Shown here one piece after another: positions 53,505 through 62,715 of a stretch of 64,000 bases of DNA. The stretch's first letter is position 1. Each line of letters begins with the position of its first letter. The notes beneath the pieces were generated by a model. It was given only the letters and a program-made list of their open reading frames with translations, ran no database searches and was not told the origin of the DNA. The translations under genes and the position numbers were made by a program. Source of the stretch: Collimonas sp. OK307 (GTDB lineage Bacteria; Pseudomonadota; Gammaproteobacteria; Burkholderiales; Burkholderiaceae_D); the NCBI RefSeq assembly GCF_900113705.1, contig NZ_FOQI01000008.1, forward strand, positions 1-64,000, read 5' to 3'.

Positions 53505-54299
53505 ATGACGAATGGCGTAAAGGATGTGGCAACTCCAGCCGTCGTGTTGATTACCGGCGCCGCCAAGCGGGTCGGGCGCGTGATTGCCGAGCGGTTTGCG
53601 CAAGCCGGTTATGCCGTAGTGGTGCATTACGGCAGCTCGCAACAAGAGGCGCTGGATACGGTGCAGGCGATCGAAGCCGGCGGCGGCATTGCCGTCGCCC
53701 GGCAAGCGGACCTGCAGTCACCGGATCAACTGGCCGCAATGATGACCGCCATCTATGCCAGGTTCGGCCGCCTGGACGTGCTGGTGAATTGCGCGGCGAT
53801 TTTTTTCCCGGATACGCTGGCCGATTTTGCGCTGGAGGACCTGGAGCGTTCGTGGCAGGTGAATTGCCGGGCGCCGCTGCTGCTGACCCAGGCGTTTCAC
53901 CAGCATGCCAAGGAACGTTCACAGCAGGGAGTCGTGATCAACGTGGTGGACCAGAAGGTGCGCGCCAATTTCCATCCAGAGGATTTCAGTTACACCGTGG
54001 CCAAGGCGGCATTGGGTAACCTGACCGCGATGCTGGCCATGTCGGCTGCGCCGGTGCTGCGCGTCAATGCGCTGTACCCCGGGTTGATGACAACCAGCGG
54101 CGATCAGAGCCAGGCCGATTTCGAGTATTCCGCGGCCCGCTCAACGCCGCTTGGTTACATCGCCCCGATTACTGAAATAGCCGACGCCATATTGTTACTG
54201 ACCAGACCATCATTTAACGGCGCTGAATTTGTCGTGGATGCAGGGCAAAACCTGGTGCGGGTGGAGCGCGATGTGATTAATTTGTATCGGGCTCCATAG
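53505..54299 (+). CDS. SDR-family pteridine reductase-like protein (FolM type)
   Basis: A 264-residue short-chain dehydrogenase. The NADP-binding motif TGAAKRVGRVIAERF with Arg/Lys near residue 17-21 and the catalytic YxxxK (YTVAK near 165) are present; DQKVRANFHPEDFSYTVAK is typical of FolM/pteridine reductases. With PCD just upstream, a role in tetrahydropterin (monapterin) recycling is likely. I chose ATG 53505; a TTG at 53472 overlaps the PCD stop and would add eleven residues. Confidence 0.85.
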   Translation: MTNGVKDVATPAVVLITGAAKRVGRVIAERFAQAGYAVVVHYGSSQQEALDTVQAIEAGGGIAVARQADLQSPDQLAAMMTAIYARFGRLDVLVNCAAIFFPDTLADFALEDLERSWQVNCRAPLLLTQAFHQHAKERSQQGVVINVVDQKVRANFHPEDFSYTVAKAALGNLTAMLAMSAAPVLRVNALYPGLMTTSGDQSQADFEYSAARSTPLGYIAPITEIADAILLLTRPSFNGAEFVVDAGQNLVRVERDVINLYRAP

Positions 54300-54388
54300 G
54301 GCGGTTGGCTTGAGTTTAAGCTGATTTGTAAGGAAATGGCTGGCAACGCGACCAAACACCATGAAATACGATCAGCCAGGAGACTCAA

Positions 54389-55186
54389 GTGCAAATCCTT
54401 AATAATGTGACAAAGAAGCTCGCGCTGACTGCGCTCGCACTCGGCATTTCTTCCATCGCCCAGGCGCAGGACTATATGGCGCAAAGTCCGGCCTACCGGG
54501 TGGCGCTGGTCGAACTGTATTCCAGCGAAGGTTGCAACAGCTGTCCGCCGGCCGACCAATGGCTATCCAGACTTGGTGCGCAAGCCAAGGCAGACAAGGT
54601 GGTGCCGCTCGCCTTGCATGTAGATTATTGGGACAACCTCGGTTGGAAGGATCGCTTCGGCGATCACCGGTTTACCGTACGGCAGCAGGAATTGGCGGCA
54701 TTTACCAAAAACCGTGTGGTTTATACGCCGGAAATATTTGTTGGCGGCCGCGAATTGCGGCACTGGAATGTGAAAAACGACTTTGACGCCGCGGCCGGGA
54801 AAATCGCAGAGCAACCGTCGCCGGCCGATATTGCGATCAAATTGTCAGGTACGGCAGCGCGCACGTTTGATTTGTCGACCAAGGTCAAGCTGCGGCAGCC
54901 CTCCGGGGACGGGCACAATGCTTACATTGCCGTCTACGAAAACCAGTTGGTATCCAACGTTGCGGCAGGTGAGAACGGTGGCGTGACGCTGCATCACGAC
55001 TATGTTGTGCGGCGCTGGCTGGGCCCTTTTGCGCTGAAGGACGGTGCGGTCCAGATCAATGAAAAAATCGCGCTCGACAGCATCGGCAAGGACGTCCGCG
55101 CGGATCGTTTCGGGATTGTTGCCTTTGTTCAGAATGCGAGCAGTGGTGAAGTATTGCAGGTGGCCAGGCTGGCGGTTGATCACTGA
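54389..55186 (+). CDS. Exported DUF1223 protein
   Basis: A 265-residue exported protein: signal peptide to about residue 26 (AQA), a thioredoxin-like fold with the Cys motif SSEGCNSCPPAD near 45-56, and a C-terminal beta domain. The CxxC (C-N-S-C) suggests a redox or binding role; the family function is unknown. GTG 54389 has AGGAGA upstream. A bidirectional terminator follows. Confidence 0.88.
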   Translation: MQILNNVTKKLALTALALGISSIAQAQDYMAQSPAYRVALVELYSSEGCNSCPPADQWLSRLGAQAKADKVVPLALHVDYWDNLGWKDRFGDHRFTVRQQELAAFTKNRVVYTPEIFVGGRELRHWNVKNDFDAAAGKIAEQPSPADIAIKLSGTAARTFDLSTKVKLRQPSGDGHNAYIAVYENQLVSNVAAGENGGVTLHHDYVVRRWLGPFALKDGAVQINEKIALDSIGKDVRADRFGIVAFVQNASSGEVLQVARLAVDH

Positions 55187-55215
55187 TCGTGCGATTGAAG
55201 ATGTGATGAAAAAAA

Positions 55216-55250
55216 ACGCCGGATCAAATAATTTTATCCGGCGTTTTTTT
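55216..55250. terminator. Bidirectional intrinsic terminator
   Basis: ACGCCGGAT (55216-55224) pairs with ATCCGGCGT (55236-55244), flanked by A-run and T-run, between the DUF1223 gene (plus) and the amidase gene (minus). Confidence 0.9.
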
Positions 55251-55268
55251 GCTGACACTAAACCTGCT

Positions 55269-56627
55269 TCAGGCAATTGCCAGAGCGGCTTCCACCGCCA
55301 GCCCGATTTCCAGGATTTTCCGATCATTGCCGGCTGCACCAGCCAGCATCAATCCGACCGGCGCTTCACCGGCGGCATGGCAAGGCAACGATAGCGCGCA
55401 ACCATCGAGGAAATTGATCACTGACGGATTGCGCAAGATCAGGCCATTGGCAGCGTAATACGCATCGTCGCTGGCTTCCAGGGCTGCGATAGCGGGCGCC
55501 ACGATTGGCACGGTTGGCATCAGCAATGCATCGTAGCCGGAGATTCTCTGCTCGACCGCCGCGATCCATTGCTTGCGCGCCGCGAACAAATCGATCAGGT
55601 CGGCGGCGCTGATTTCCTTGCCGCGCAAGATGCGTGAAATCACGCGTGGATCGTAGGCGGCAGCACGCTCGGCAATCAGCGTCCGATGCCAGGCATAGGC
55701 TTCAGCGCCGGTGAATCCACCTTTCGCATTGATTACACCCAGCGCGGCAAATTCCGGTATCTCGATTTCTTCAATCAGCGCTCCCGCCGCTTGCAGTCGC
55801 TGGCGCGCGTTGGCAAACGTTGCTGCGACGTGGCTATCGACACCATCCAGCACCAGTGTGGTCGGCAGCGCAAGCCGCAAACCGCGCAGCGAATATGGCG
55901 TCAGCTCTGGCACCGGTTCGCCGGCCAGGATCGCATCGAGCGTGGCGCAGCAGGCAACGCTGTTTGCGATAGGGCCGATCGAATCCAGTTGCGTCGACAG
56001 CGGCAATACACCCTGCAACGAAACCCGCCGTGCAGTCGGCTTGAAACCGGTCAGTCCGCACAGTGCAGCGGGAATCCGCACCGAGCCGCCGGTATCGGAA
56101 CCGATGGCGGCAATCGCCATGGCGTCGGTAACCGAGACTGCGGCGCCGGACGAGGAGCCGCCCGGGATGCGACCGTTGGCTCTGTCCCAGGGATTGCGCG
56201 GGGTGCCGTAATGGGGATTGATGCCGAGGCCGGAATAGGCAAATTCGGTCATGTTGGTACGGCCGACGATGACTGCGCCGGCTGCCACCAGACGCTGCAC
56301 CACCAGCGCGCTAATGCTGGCTGGCACTGCATCGCGCAACGCCATCGAGCCGGCGCGCGTGGTGCTGCCAGCAACATCGAACAGATCCTTGACTGAAATC
56401 GGCAAGCCGTCTATCGGCGAGCGCACCTGGCCGCTGGCCCGCAACAGATCGGATGCTTGCGCCGCGGCGCGCGCTGCCGTGGCATAAACTTCGGTGAACA
56501 CCCGGCTGCCTTCGCCGGAAGGCGCAAGCGCCCGTTCCAGCGCAGCTTCGGTGAGGGCCGCCGAACTGACGCTATTTTGGCGCAGGGCTTCAGACAGGGT
56601 ATGCAGGGTAGGGGGCGTGGTAGTCAT
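55269..56627 (-). CDS. Amidase-signature family hydrolase
   Basis: A 452-residue amidase with the Ser-cisSer-Lys machinery: Lys in PISVKDLFD near residue 80, the Gly/Ser-rich stretch GGSSSGAAVSV near 153-163 and Ser in GSDTGGSVRIPA near 172-183. The DUF2848, MFS, LysR and flavin-reductase genes upstream on the same strand suggest it works in the breakdown of an amide-containing, probably aromatic or heterocyclic, compound. Confidence 0.93.
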   Translation of the reverse strand: MTTTPPTLHTLSEALRQNSVSSAALTEAALERALAPSGEGSRVFTEVYATAARAAAQASDLLRASGQVRSPIDGLPISVKDLFDVAGSTTRAGSMALRDAVPASISALVVQRLVAAGAVIVGRTNMTEFAYSGLGINPHYGTPRNPWDRANGRIPGGSSSGAAVSVTDAMAIAAIGSDTGGSVRIPAALCGLTGFKPTARRVSLQGVLPLSTQLDSIGPIANSVACCATLDAILAGEPVPELTPYSLRGLRLALPTTLVLDGVDSHVAATFANARQRLQAAGALIEEIEIPEFAALGVINAKGGFTGAEAYAWHRTLIAERAAAYDPRVISRILRGKEISAADLIDLFAARKQWIAAVEQRISGYDALLMPTVPIVAPAIAALEASDDAYYAANGLILRNPSVINFLDGCALSLPCHAAGEAPVGLMLAGAAGNDRKILEIGLAVEAALAIA

Positions 56628-56663
56628 GCGGCCTCGGGAAATGAATGAAATTTGATATCTGGC

Positions 56664-57350
56664 TTAGGCAACTGCCGGCAGTACTTCAACCTGGTAGTGA
56701 TGGCGCAAGGTGCGTTGCCGGCGCGGATCGAACAGTTCCATTGTAAATGACTGTGCCGGGCGGATGCCACCGATTGCGCCAACGGTGCCGCAGGTCATGC
56801 CGCTGCCTGCCGGCAGCATGGCGGCGCCACCGGTGTAGCCCGCGATCAAATCCTGCGGAGTGCGCAGCGACGCCAGCGGGCCTTCCTGATATAGCAGTTC
56901 TTCACCGTTTTCTTCGATGTAGGAACGGATCACCAGTTCGTCCCAATAGTCAGCCACGTCGGCCAGACGCCAGGCGCTGGTGGCGACCGGTTTCACGCAT
57001 GCCTGTTTTGACAGCGCTACGCTGTGAGCTTCCAGCTTGCGGTCGGTGTGGTCGGAGGCGATGCTGACATACAGTTCGCCGTCTGCAGCAAAGACAAAGG
57101 TTTCTACTTCGCCAGATGAATCGGGACCGACTACCTGCACCTGTTGCGCCTGGGTCAGCTGGTTGCTGGCGATGCGGTAATACAGCGGAACGGCGCTCGG
57201 ACGCGAGATGCCGAGTGCTGCCAGTTCTTCGATGTGATGCTCGATGGCGGCGTGGTCGCGCCCGGCCCAGCCGGCCACGATCAGGGTGTTGATGTCGGTG
57301 TCGAGTTGACGGGGGCCTTGCTCGGTTTCGATTTGAAAAGAGATTTGCAT
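56664..57350 (-). CDS. DUF2848 protein (FAH-like fold)
   Basis: A 228-residue protein of the DUF2848 family, related to fumarylacetoacetate hydrolase folds. Recognisable by AGWAGRDHAAIEHHIEELAALGI and by the C-terminal GSGMTCGTVGAIGGI. It lies between the MFS transporter and the amidase, in the order transporter-DUF2848-amidase, and probably acts on the same pathway. The reaction is unknown to me. Confidence 0.85.
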   Translation of the reverse strand: MQISFQIETEQGPRQLDTDINTLIVAGWAGRDHAAIEHHIEELAALGISRPSAVPLYYRIASNQLTQAQQVQVVGPDSSGEVETFVFAADGELYVSIASDHTDRKLEAHSVALSKQACVKPVATSAWRLADVADYWDELVIRSYIEENGEELLYQEGPLASLRTPQDLIAGYTGGAAMLPAGSGMTCGTVGAIGGIRPAQSFTMELFDPRRQRTLRHHYQVEVLPAVA

Positions 57351-57442
57351 GATGATTCCAGCTATAAAGAGGCAACCGGCCTGGCGTTTAAGCCAGGCGG
57401 CGCGGATTTAAAATGAATGAGGAAAAAGGAATGAGTTTGTAA

Positions 57443-58729
57443 CTACCGGACTTTTTTGATGAACAGCAAAACCAGAATCGTCGCGCAAAACTCCAGCGCC
57501 GCTACGAAGTAGAGGCCGGAAGCCACGCTGCCGGTGGTGGTTTTCAGCGAACCGATCAGATACGGTGCGGCGAAGCCGGCCAGGTTGCCGATCGAATTGA
57601 TCAGCGCAATACCGCCGGCGGCTGCGGTGCCGGTCAGGAATGCAGCAGGAATCGACCAGAATACCGGGAACGCAGCCAGGATCCCAATGGCGGCCAGTGT
57701 CAGCGCACATAGCGCCACCACCGCATTGCCGATGAAAAATCCGGTCAGTATCAAACCGATGCTGGCCACCAGCGTCGCCAGTGCACAGTGCAGGCGGCGT
57801 TCGCCGCTGCGGTCGGAATGGATGCCGTTCCAGATCATGGCGACGGTGCCGGCAAGGAAGGGGACGGCAGAAATCAGGCCGATCTGCAGGTTGCCGACGA
57901 TGCCGATTTCCTTGATGATGGACGGCGACCAGAACGCAATCGTGGCATTGCCGCTGACCACGCAGAAATACACCGCAGCACAAATCCAGACCCGGTAATT
58001 GCGGCAGGCGTCGCGCAGCGAAGCGTGTTTATTATCGTGATTTTCAGCGGCCAGTGCGCGGGTCACTGCTTGCTGCTCTGTCTGGCTCAACCATTTGGCG
58101 TTGAGCGGTTTTTCCGGCAGGTAAAGCAGTACCAGGATGCCGGCCAGGACTGACGGAATACCTTCCAGCAGGAACAGCCATTGCCAGTTGGCGAAATGGC
58201 CGACGCCATCCATGCGGCTCATGATGAAACCGGCAATCGGCCCGCCGACCACGCCGGCGATCGCGAACGAGGTCATGAACAAGCCGTTGACGCGCGCCCG
58301 CCGTGCAGCCGGGAACCAGTAGGTCAGGTACAACACCACGCCAGGGAAAAAGCCGGCTTCGAACACACCCAGGAAGAAGCGGATTACATAGAACGTCGCC
58401 GGTGTCTTGACGTACACCATGGCCATTGAGGTCAGGCCCCAGAGGATGGTGATGCGGGCCAGGGTTTTGCGGGCGCCGATTTTCTCAAGCAGCAGGTTAC
58501 TCGGTACTTCAAACAGGAAATAGCCGATAAAAAAGATGCCGGCGCCGAGACCGTAGATGGCTTCGCTGAATTGCAGGTCCTGCAACATTTGCAACTTGGC
58601 AAAGCCGACATTGACCCGGTCTATCCAGGCCAGCACGAACAGGAATACCAGGAATGGAATCAGCCGCCAGGCGATTTTCTTGTAGGTATCTTCCAGCGCA
58701 ATCGCTGCATTATTGATGTTGTTGCTCAT
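57443..58729 (-). CDS. MFS transporter (anion:cation symporter type)
   Basis: A 428-residue permease with 12 predicted helices. The family landmarks of the ACS group are present: WIDRVNVGFAKLQM near 35-48, GYFLFEVPSNLLLEKIGARKTLARI near 70-95 and EAGFFPGVVLYLTYWFPAARRAR near 125-147. ACS members carry organic anions such as aromatic acids. It is followed by DUF2848 and amidase genes and preceded by a LysR gene. Confidence 0.93.
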   Translation of the reverse strand: MSNNINNAAIALEDTYKKIAWRLIPFLVFLFVLAWIDRVNVGFAKLQMLQDLQFSEAIYGLGAGIFFIGYFLFEVPSNLLLEKIGARKTLARITILWGLTSMAMVYVKTPATFYVIRFFLGVFEAGFFPGVVLYLTYWFPAARRARVNGLFMTSFAIAGVVGGPIAGFIMSRMDGVGHFANWQWLFLLEGIPSVLAGILVLLYLPEKPLNAKWLSQTEQQAVTRALAAENHDNKHASLRDACRNYRVWICAAVYFCVVSGNATIAFWSPSIIKEIGIVGNLQIGLISAVPFLAGTVAMIWNGIHSDRSGERRLHCALATLVASIGLILTGFFIGNAVVALCALTLAAIGILAAFPVFWSIPAAFLTGTAAAGGIALINSIGNLAGFAAPYLIGSLKTTTGSVASGLYFVAALEFCATILVLLFIKKVR

Positions 58730-58972
58730 TTGATGTCACCCGAAAATGGATTTGCTTCGCAGCAATTGGCGAAGGATGGCGCGGTGTTTCTTTGACGACC
58801 GTCACCGGTGGCCAAATTCGTTGCGGACAAACTTGGCTACCGGACGATTTGAGTATGCGCAGTCGATTAACAGCTGTCCAACAAGAAATTGTCAGCGCGA
58901 TTGAATGGAAAATCTTATGAGCAAAAATGGGGAGATTGGGAGGGGCGCGCGCACAAATGGTGCCGTGCCTGC

Positions 58973-59923
58973 CTAGGCAGGCGGAAAGGGCAGTTCCAGC
59001 GGGCCGGCCGGCAGCCTGGCGATTTCAGGTCCCCAATTCAGTGCGAATTCGGATGCGGTTTCCTGGGCGATGCTGGCAATCGTTTCGGTCAGCGCATTTT
59101 CCGGGTCGTTGCGAAACGAGGCCATCAGCAACAAGGCCGGGAAATCGGCGTCGACCCGCAGCAGTTGCAAGCTGCCGTCATTGAGCTCGCGCTGGATGAT
59201 CGCCGGCGGCACCACGGCAACGCCGAAACCATCGCTGACCAGCCGTATCATGGTCGCCACCGACGTAATGCAATTGATGTGCAGCGAGCCGCGTTCGCTG
59301 TTGGAAAACAGTTGTTCGATGATGGTATGCGGCCCGGAGTTGCGGGCAAAGCTGACCAGCGGGAAGGCAGCCAGATCGGACAGGCTCAAGGTTTCGTTGC
59401 CGATCTCCAGCTTGCTGCTGCCGACCCAGCGCATCGGCAATTCGCACAATTTGAGATTGCGGATATTCGGCGCGATCACCGGCTCCGCCTGCAGCACCAG
59501 ATCGAGGTCGCCCTTGCTGAACTGCTCGCGCAAGTGGATGGTGGTGTCGCTGGCGATTTCGATTTCCAGTTGCGGAAACAGTTTGTGGATGCGGCCGATC
59601 AAGTCCGGGAACCAGCTGTGCACGATCGATTCGATCACACCTATCCGCAGCACGCCGGAATAGTTGTCGCGAGCCGACATGTCTTCCTTCATTTCGCGCA
59701 TCAGCTTGACGATGCGTTCGGCATACACAAGCGCTTTGCTGCCATCGGTAGTCAAGGCCACTTCGCGCGCGCCGCGATCGAACAGGCGTACGCCGAAATC
59801 TTGCTCCAGCGTGGCGATGCGGCTTGATACCGCGGCCTGGGTGGTGTGCAGTTTTTCCGCCGTCAGCCGGAAGTTTTTCAATTTCGCCAGCCAGACGAAG
59901 GTTTCGAGAAAGCGGATGTTCAT
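58973..59923 (-). CDS. LysR-family regulator
   Basis: A 316-residue LysR protein. The HTH is at residues 5-60 (LKNFRLTAEKLHTTQAAVSSRIATLEQDFGVRLFDR) and the effector domain from about 92. It reads in the same direction as the MFS-DUF2848-amidase genes, with a 243-bp spacer after it (58730-58972). No gene is seen in that spacer, which is the probable promoter region of the MFS unit. Confidence 0.93.
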   Translation of the reverse strand: MNIRFLETFVWLAKLKNFRLTAEKLHTTQAAVSSRIATLEQDFGVRLFDRGAREVALTTDGSKALVYAERIVKLMREMKEDMSARDNYSGVLRIGVIESIVHSWFPDLIGRIHKLFPQLEIEIASDTTIHLREQFSKGDLDLVLQAEPVIAPNIRNLKLCELPMRWVGSSKLEIGNETLSLSDLAAFPLVSFARNSGPHTIIEQLFSNSERGSLHINCITSVATMIRLVSDGFGVAVVPPAIIQRELNDGSLQLLRVDADFPALLLMASFRNDPENALTETIASIAQETASEFALNWGPEIARLPAGPLELPFPPA

Positions 59924-59983
59924 CGGCGCTGTCGAGAGTCGATCATGGGTAAGCGTTCAGTGTAGCGCATTGCCGTTGTTTGC

Positions 59984-60988
59984 TCATTCGCCAGGCAGTT
60001 TGCCTTCGTCGGTGAGCGTAATGAAGCGCCGCAGCAACGTGCGCAAGGCGATGGTGTCGACTGCGCCCAGGCTGCCCAGCAATGCGAGCTCGGTTTGCTT
60101 GCCGGCATTGGCAATTTCTTGCGCCAGCGCCTGGCCGATGGCGGTCAGGTAAAACAGTCCGCGCTCGTTGCGCTCGCCCTGATCCACCACCACTTGCAAC
60201 AAGCCACGCGCTGTCATGTCGTCCAGCACATTGATCAGCGGCGTATGGCCAGCGTAGACGAACAGGCGATTCAGTTCCGCCAGGCTGCGGCCGTTACGCG
60301 CGGCCAGCGTGTTGAGCACGAAAAATTCAGCATCGTTCAAGCCTTGCAGTGCGCCGAATTCGCGCAGCTTCCCATATAAATGGAAATAGGCGCTGCCGAG
60401 CAGGTAACTCATCGAATTTTCATCGAAACTGTCGGAGGCGGCGGTGGCCTTGATCAACGCTTCTGCTTCATCGGCCAGTTCCTTGCGGGTGGCGATGGCG
60501 TAATTGCCGCGCTGGTAAACCAGAGGGGCGATGTCGGAATGTTCAAAGTGCATGACTTCGCCGACCATGATGATATGGTCGCCGCCATCGTAGCGGTAGG
60601 CTGTCTTGCATTGCATGCGGGTAGTGCAGCCGTCCAGCAACGGCGCACCGCCCATGCCGGTTTCGAGGTCGAGACCGGCGAATTTGTCGTGTGCGCGCTT
60701 GCTGAAATGGGTGGCCAGCTGGTCCTGGTCGTGCGACAGGATATGCACCGCCCAATATTCAGCGGCTTCGAAAGCCGCCAGGCTATTGGACGATTTTGAC
60801 AAGCTCCACAATACCAATGGCGGATCGAGCGAGACCGAATTAAAGCTGTTGGCGGTGACGCCAATCAGTTTGCCATCGGACGAGCAAGCGGTAACGATGG
60901 TGACGCCGGTGGTGAAGGTGCCCAGGGCATTGCGGAATTCGCGCTGGTCGAACGGGGGTGACGGCTGGTGTGCTGTGGACATCTGCAT
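59984..60988 (-). CDS. Flavin reductase with C-terminal MarR-like domain
   Basis: A 334-residue two-domain protein. Residues about 15-175 form a flavin reductase (FRNALGTFTTGVTIVTA, GVTANSFNSVSLDPPLVLWSL, GDHIIMVGEV). Residues about 190-334 form a winged-helix MarR-like domain (LNDAEFFVLNTLAARNGRSLAELN, then LINVLDDMTARGLLQ). The Acinetobacter 4-hydroxyphenylacetate hydroxylase reductase C1 has this fusion, where the MarR-like part restrains activity until substrate binds. The partner monooxygenase is not in the window. Confidence 0.9.
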   Translation of the reverse strand: MQMSTAHQPSPPFDQREFRNALGTFTTGVTIVTACSSDGKLIGVTANSFNSVSLDPPLVLWSLSKSSNSLAAFEAAEYWAVHILSHDQDQLATHFSKRAHDKFAGLDLETGMGGAPLLDGCTTRMQCKTAYRYDGGDHIIMVGEVMHFEHSDIAPLVYQRGNYAIATRKELADEAEALIKATAASDSFDENSMSYLLGSAYFHLYGKLREFGALQGLNDAEFFVLNTLAARNGRSLAELNRLFVYAGHTPLINVLDDMTARGLLQVVVDQGERNERGLFYLTAIGQALAQEIANAGKQTELALLGSLGAVDTIALRTLLRRFITLTDEGKLPGE

Positions 60989-61157
60989 TGCTTTCTAACA
61001 AATACTTTTTGGCATCATGTTATCAGGCTCTGGGCTGGAGTGAGGGATTGTTTATCCGGATGCTTATATAAGTGCGTTATCAGCGCATGCTACGATAACA
61101 ATCTATTAAGCCTTGTCTTTACTATTTGCTCTTCCTATTTTTTGAAAAGATCATCCG

Positions 61158-61955
61158 ATGTGGATAGATACCCACTGCCATCTCGACGCCGCTGAATTTG
61201 CCGGCGAACAGACGCTGGTCGCGGCGGCGGCGGCGCAGCAGGACGTCAGCTGGATTGTGATTCCGGCGGTGGCGCAGGCCAATTTTGCTACGGTCGCCGC
61301 ACTGGCTGCGCAACTGCCCAATTGCACCTATGCGTTGGGCATACATCCCTTGTATGTGCCGCTGGCCGAGGAAACTGATTTGCTGGCATTACGCAATACG
61401 ATCGCTGCGGCGTTGGCAGACCCGCGTTTTGTCGCGATCGGCGAAATCGGCCTCGATTTTTTTGTCCCCGGCATGGAAAGCGGTCCTTTGCGTGAAAAGC
61501 AGGAGCATTTTTACGTCGAACAGCTGAAATTGGCGCGTGAATTCGATTTGCCGGTCTTGCTGCATGTGCGCCGCTCGCAAGACATTCTTCTCAAACATTT
61601 GCGCCGGATCAAAGTGCAGGGTGGTATCGCCCATGCATTCAACGGCAGTTTCCAGCAAGCCGAGGCGTTCATTGGCCTGGGCTTCCGGCTCGGTTTTGGC
61701 GGTGCGATGACATTTACGCGGGCGCTGCAAATACGGCGTCTGGCGGCCGAATTGCCATTGAGCGCACTGGTGCTGGAGACCGATGCGCCCGACATGTCGC
61801 CTGCCTGGCTCCATCCGGACATCAACCAGCCTCAACAGATTCCCCGTATTGGCGCTGTGCTGGCCGAACTGCGCGGGATGGCCGTACCTGAACTTGCGCA
61901 GGCAACTGCCGCCAACGCCCGCGCTGCATTGCCGCGTCTGGCGGCTCTGGCTTAA
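61158..61955 (+). CDS. TatD-family metal-dependent hydrolase
   Basis: A 265-residue amidohydrolase-fold nuclease-like enzyme. Metal ligands: DTHCHLD at residues 4-10, EIGLD near 96-100, His in VLLHVRRS near 134 and ETDAPD near 208. TatD proteins are 3'-5' exonucleases linked to DNA repair. tatD next to comEC is a common Burkholderiales order. Divergent from the flavin reductase gene. Confidence 0.93.
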   Translation: MWIDTHCHLDAAEFAGEQTLVAAAAAQQDVSWIVIPAVAQANFATVAALAAQLPNCTYALGIHPLYVPLAEETDLLALRNTIAAALADPRFVAIGEIGLDFFVPGMESGPLREKQEHFYVEQLKLAREFDLPVLLHVRRSQDILLKHLRRIKVQGGIAHAFNGSFQQAEAFIGLGFRLGFGGAMTFTRALQIRRLAAELPLSALVLETDAPDMSPAWLHPDINQPQQIPRIGAVLAELRGMAVPELAQATAANARAALPRLAALA

Positions 61956-61974
61956 ATAGCGCAAGGCGGCGAGT

Positions 61975-62715
61975 CTGCGTAGCGCCGTCATAGGGTTCGT
62001 GCTCGGCGTTGCATTTTTGCAAACTCGGGCGTCGCTGCCGGACGTTTGGTTATTGTGCGGATTGCTGCTGCTGGCGATATTGCCGGCCGTGACCGCCCGC
62101 AAAATCCGTCATCCATGCCTCAAATCAGCCGCGAACATGCTGGCCGGCGCCTTGTTCGGCATAGCCTGGGCGGCACTGTTTGCCCAATATTATCTGCAGG
62201 ATGTGTTGCCGCCGGTATGGGAAGGGCGCGACATCACCGTGATTGGTACGGTTGACAGCTTGCCGTCTTATTTCGAATCAGGTGCCCGTTTTACTTTTGC
62301 TGTAGAGAAAGTGCTGGATCAGGACGGCGTTTCACCGATCGTTCCAAAACGCCTGGCGCTGGCGTGGTACCAGACCGAAGGTCAACTGTTGTCGGCTCAA
62401 GTACAACCCGGCGCGCGCTGGCAATTGACTGTGCGCTTGAAACGTCCCCACGGGAACGCGAATCCACATCTTTTCGACTATGAAGCGTGGCTGCTGGAGC
62501 GCAATCTGCGCGCCACCGGCTACGTGCGTTCCGATCAGAAGCTGGCGTTAAAGAACCAGCAGTTGCAGGCATTCGTATTCAGCCCCGGCAACCTGATTCA
62601 AGTATTGCGCAGCGGTTTGCGCGAGCGGATTTTGCAAGCCTTGCCCGAGCATCGTTATGCCGGCGTGCTGGTGGCGCTTGCAGTAGGTGACCAGCGCGCC
62701 ATCGATCAGTGGTGA
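61975..62715 (+). pseudogene. comEC: ComEC/Rec2 competence channel, truncated N-terminal part
   Basis: Residues match the N-terminal DUF4131/OB-like part of ComEC, up to VALAVGDQRAIDQ; full proteins (about 750-850 residues) continue there into SDW...HLISISGLH and the channel helices. Here the frame ends at TGA 62713-62715, one codon after the family match. DNA downstream changes in composition. The family-like N-terminus (RSAVIGFVLGVAFLQ) would begin near a CTG at 61975; GTG 61999 is the first standard start. The DNA-uptake channel is therefore probably not made intact. The rest of the gene may lie beyond an inserted element. Confidence 0.82.

Noticed and set aside
58889-59827. Plus-strand frame of 312 codons opposite the LysR gene.
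   Set aside because: Gln/Arg-rich shadow of a certain LysR gene.
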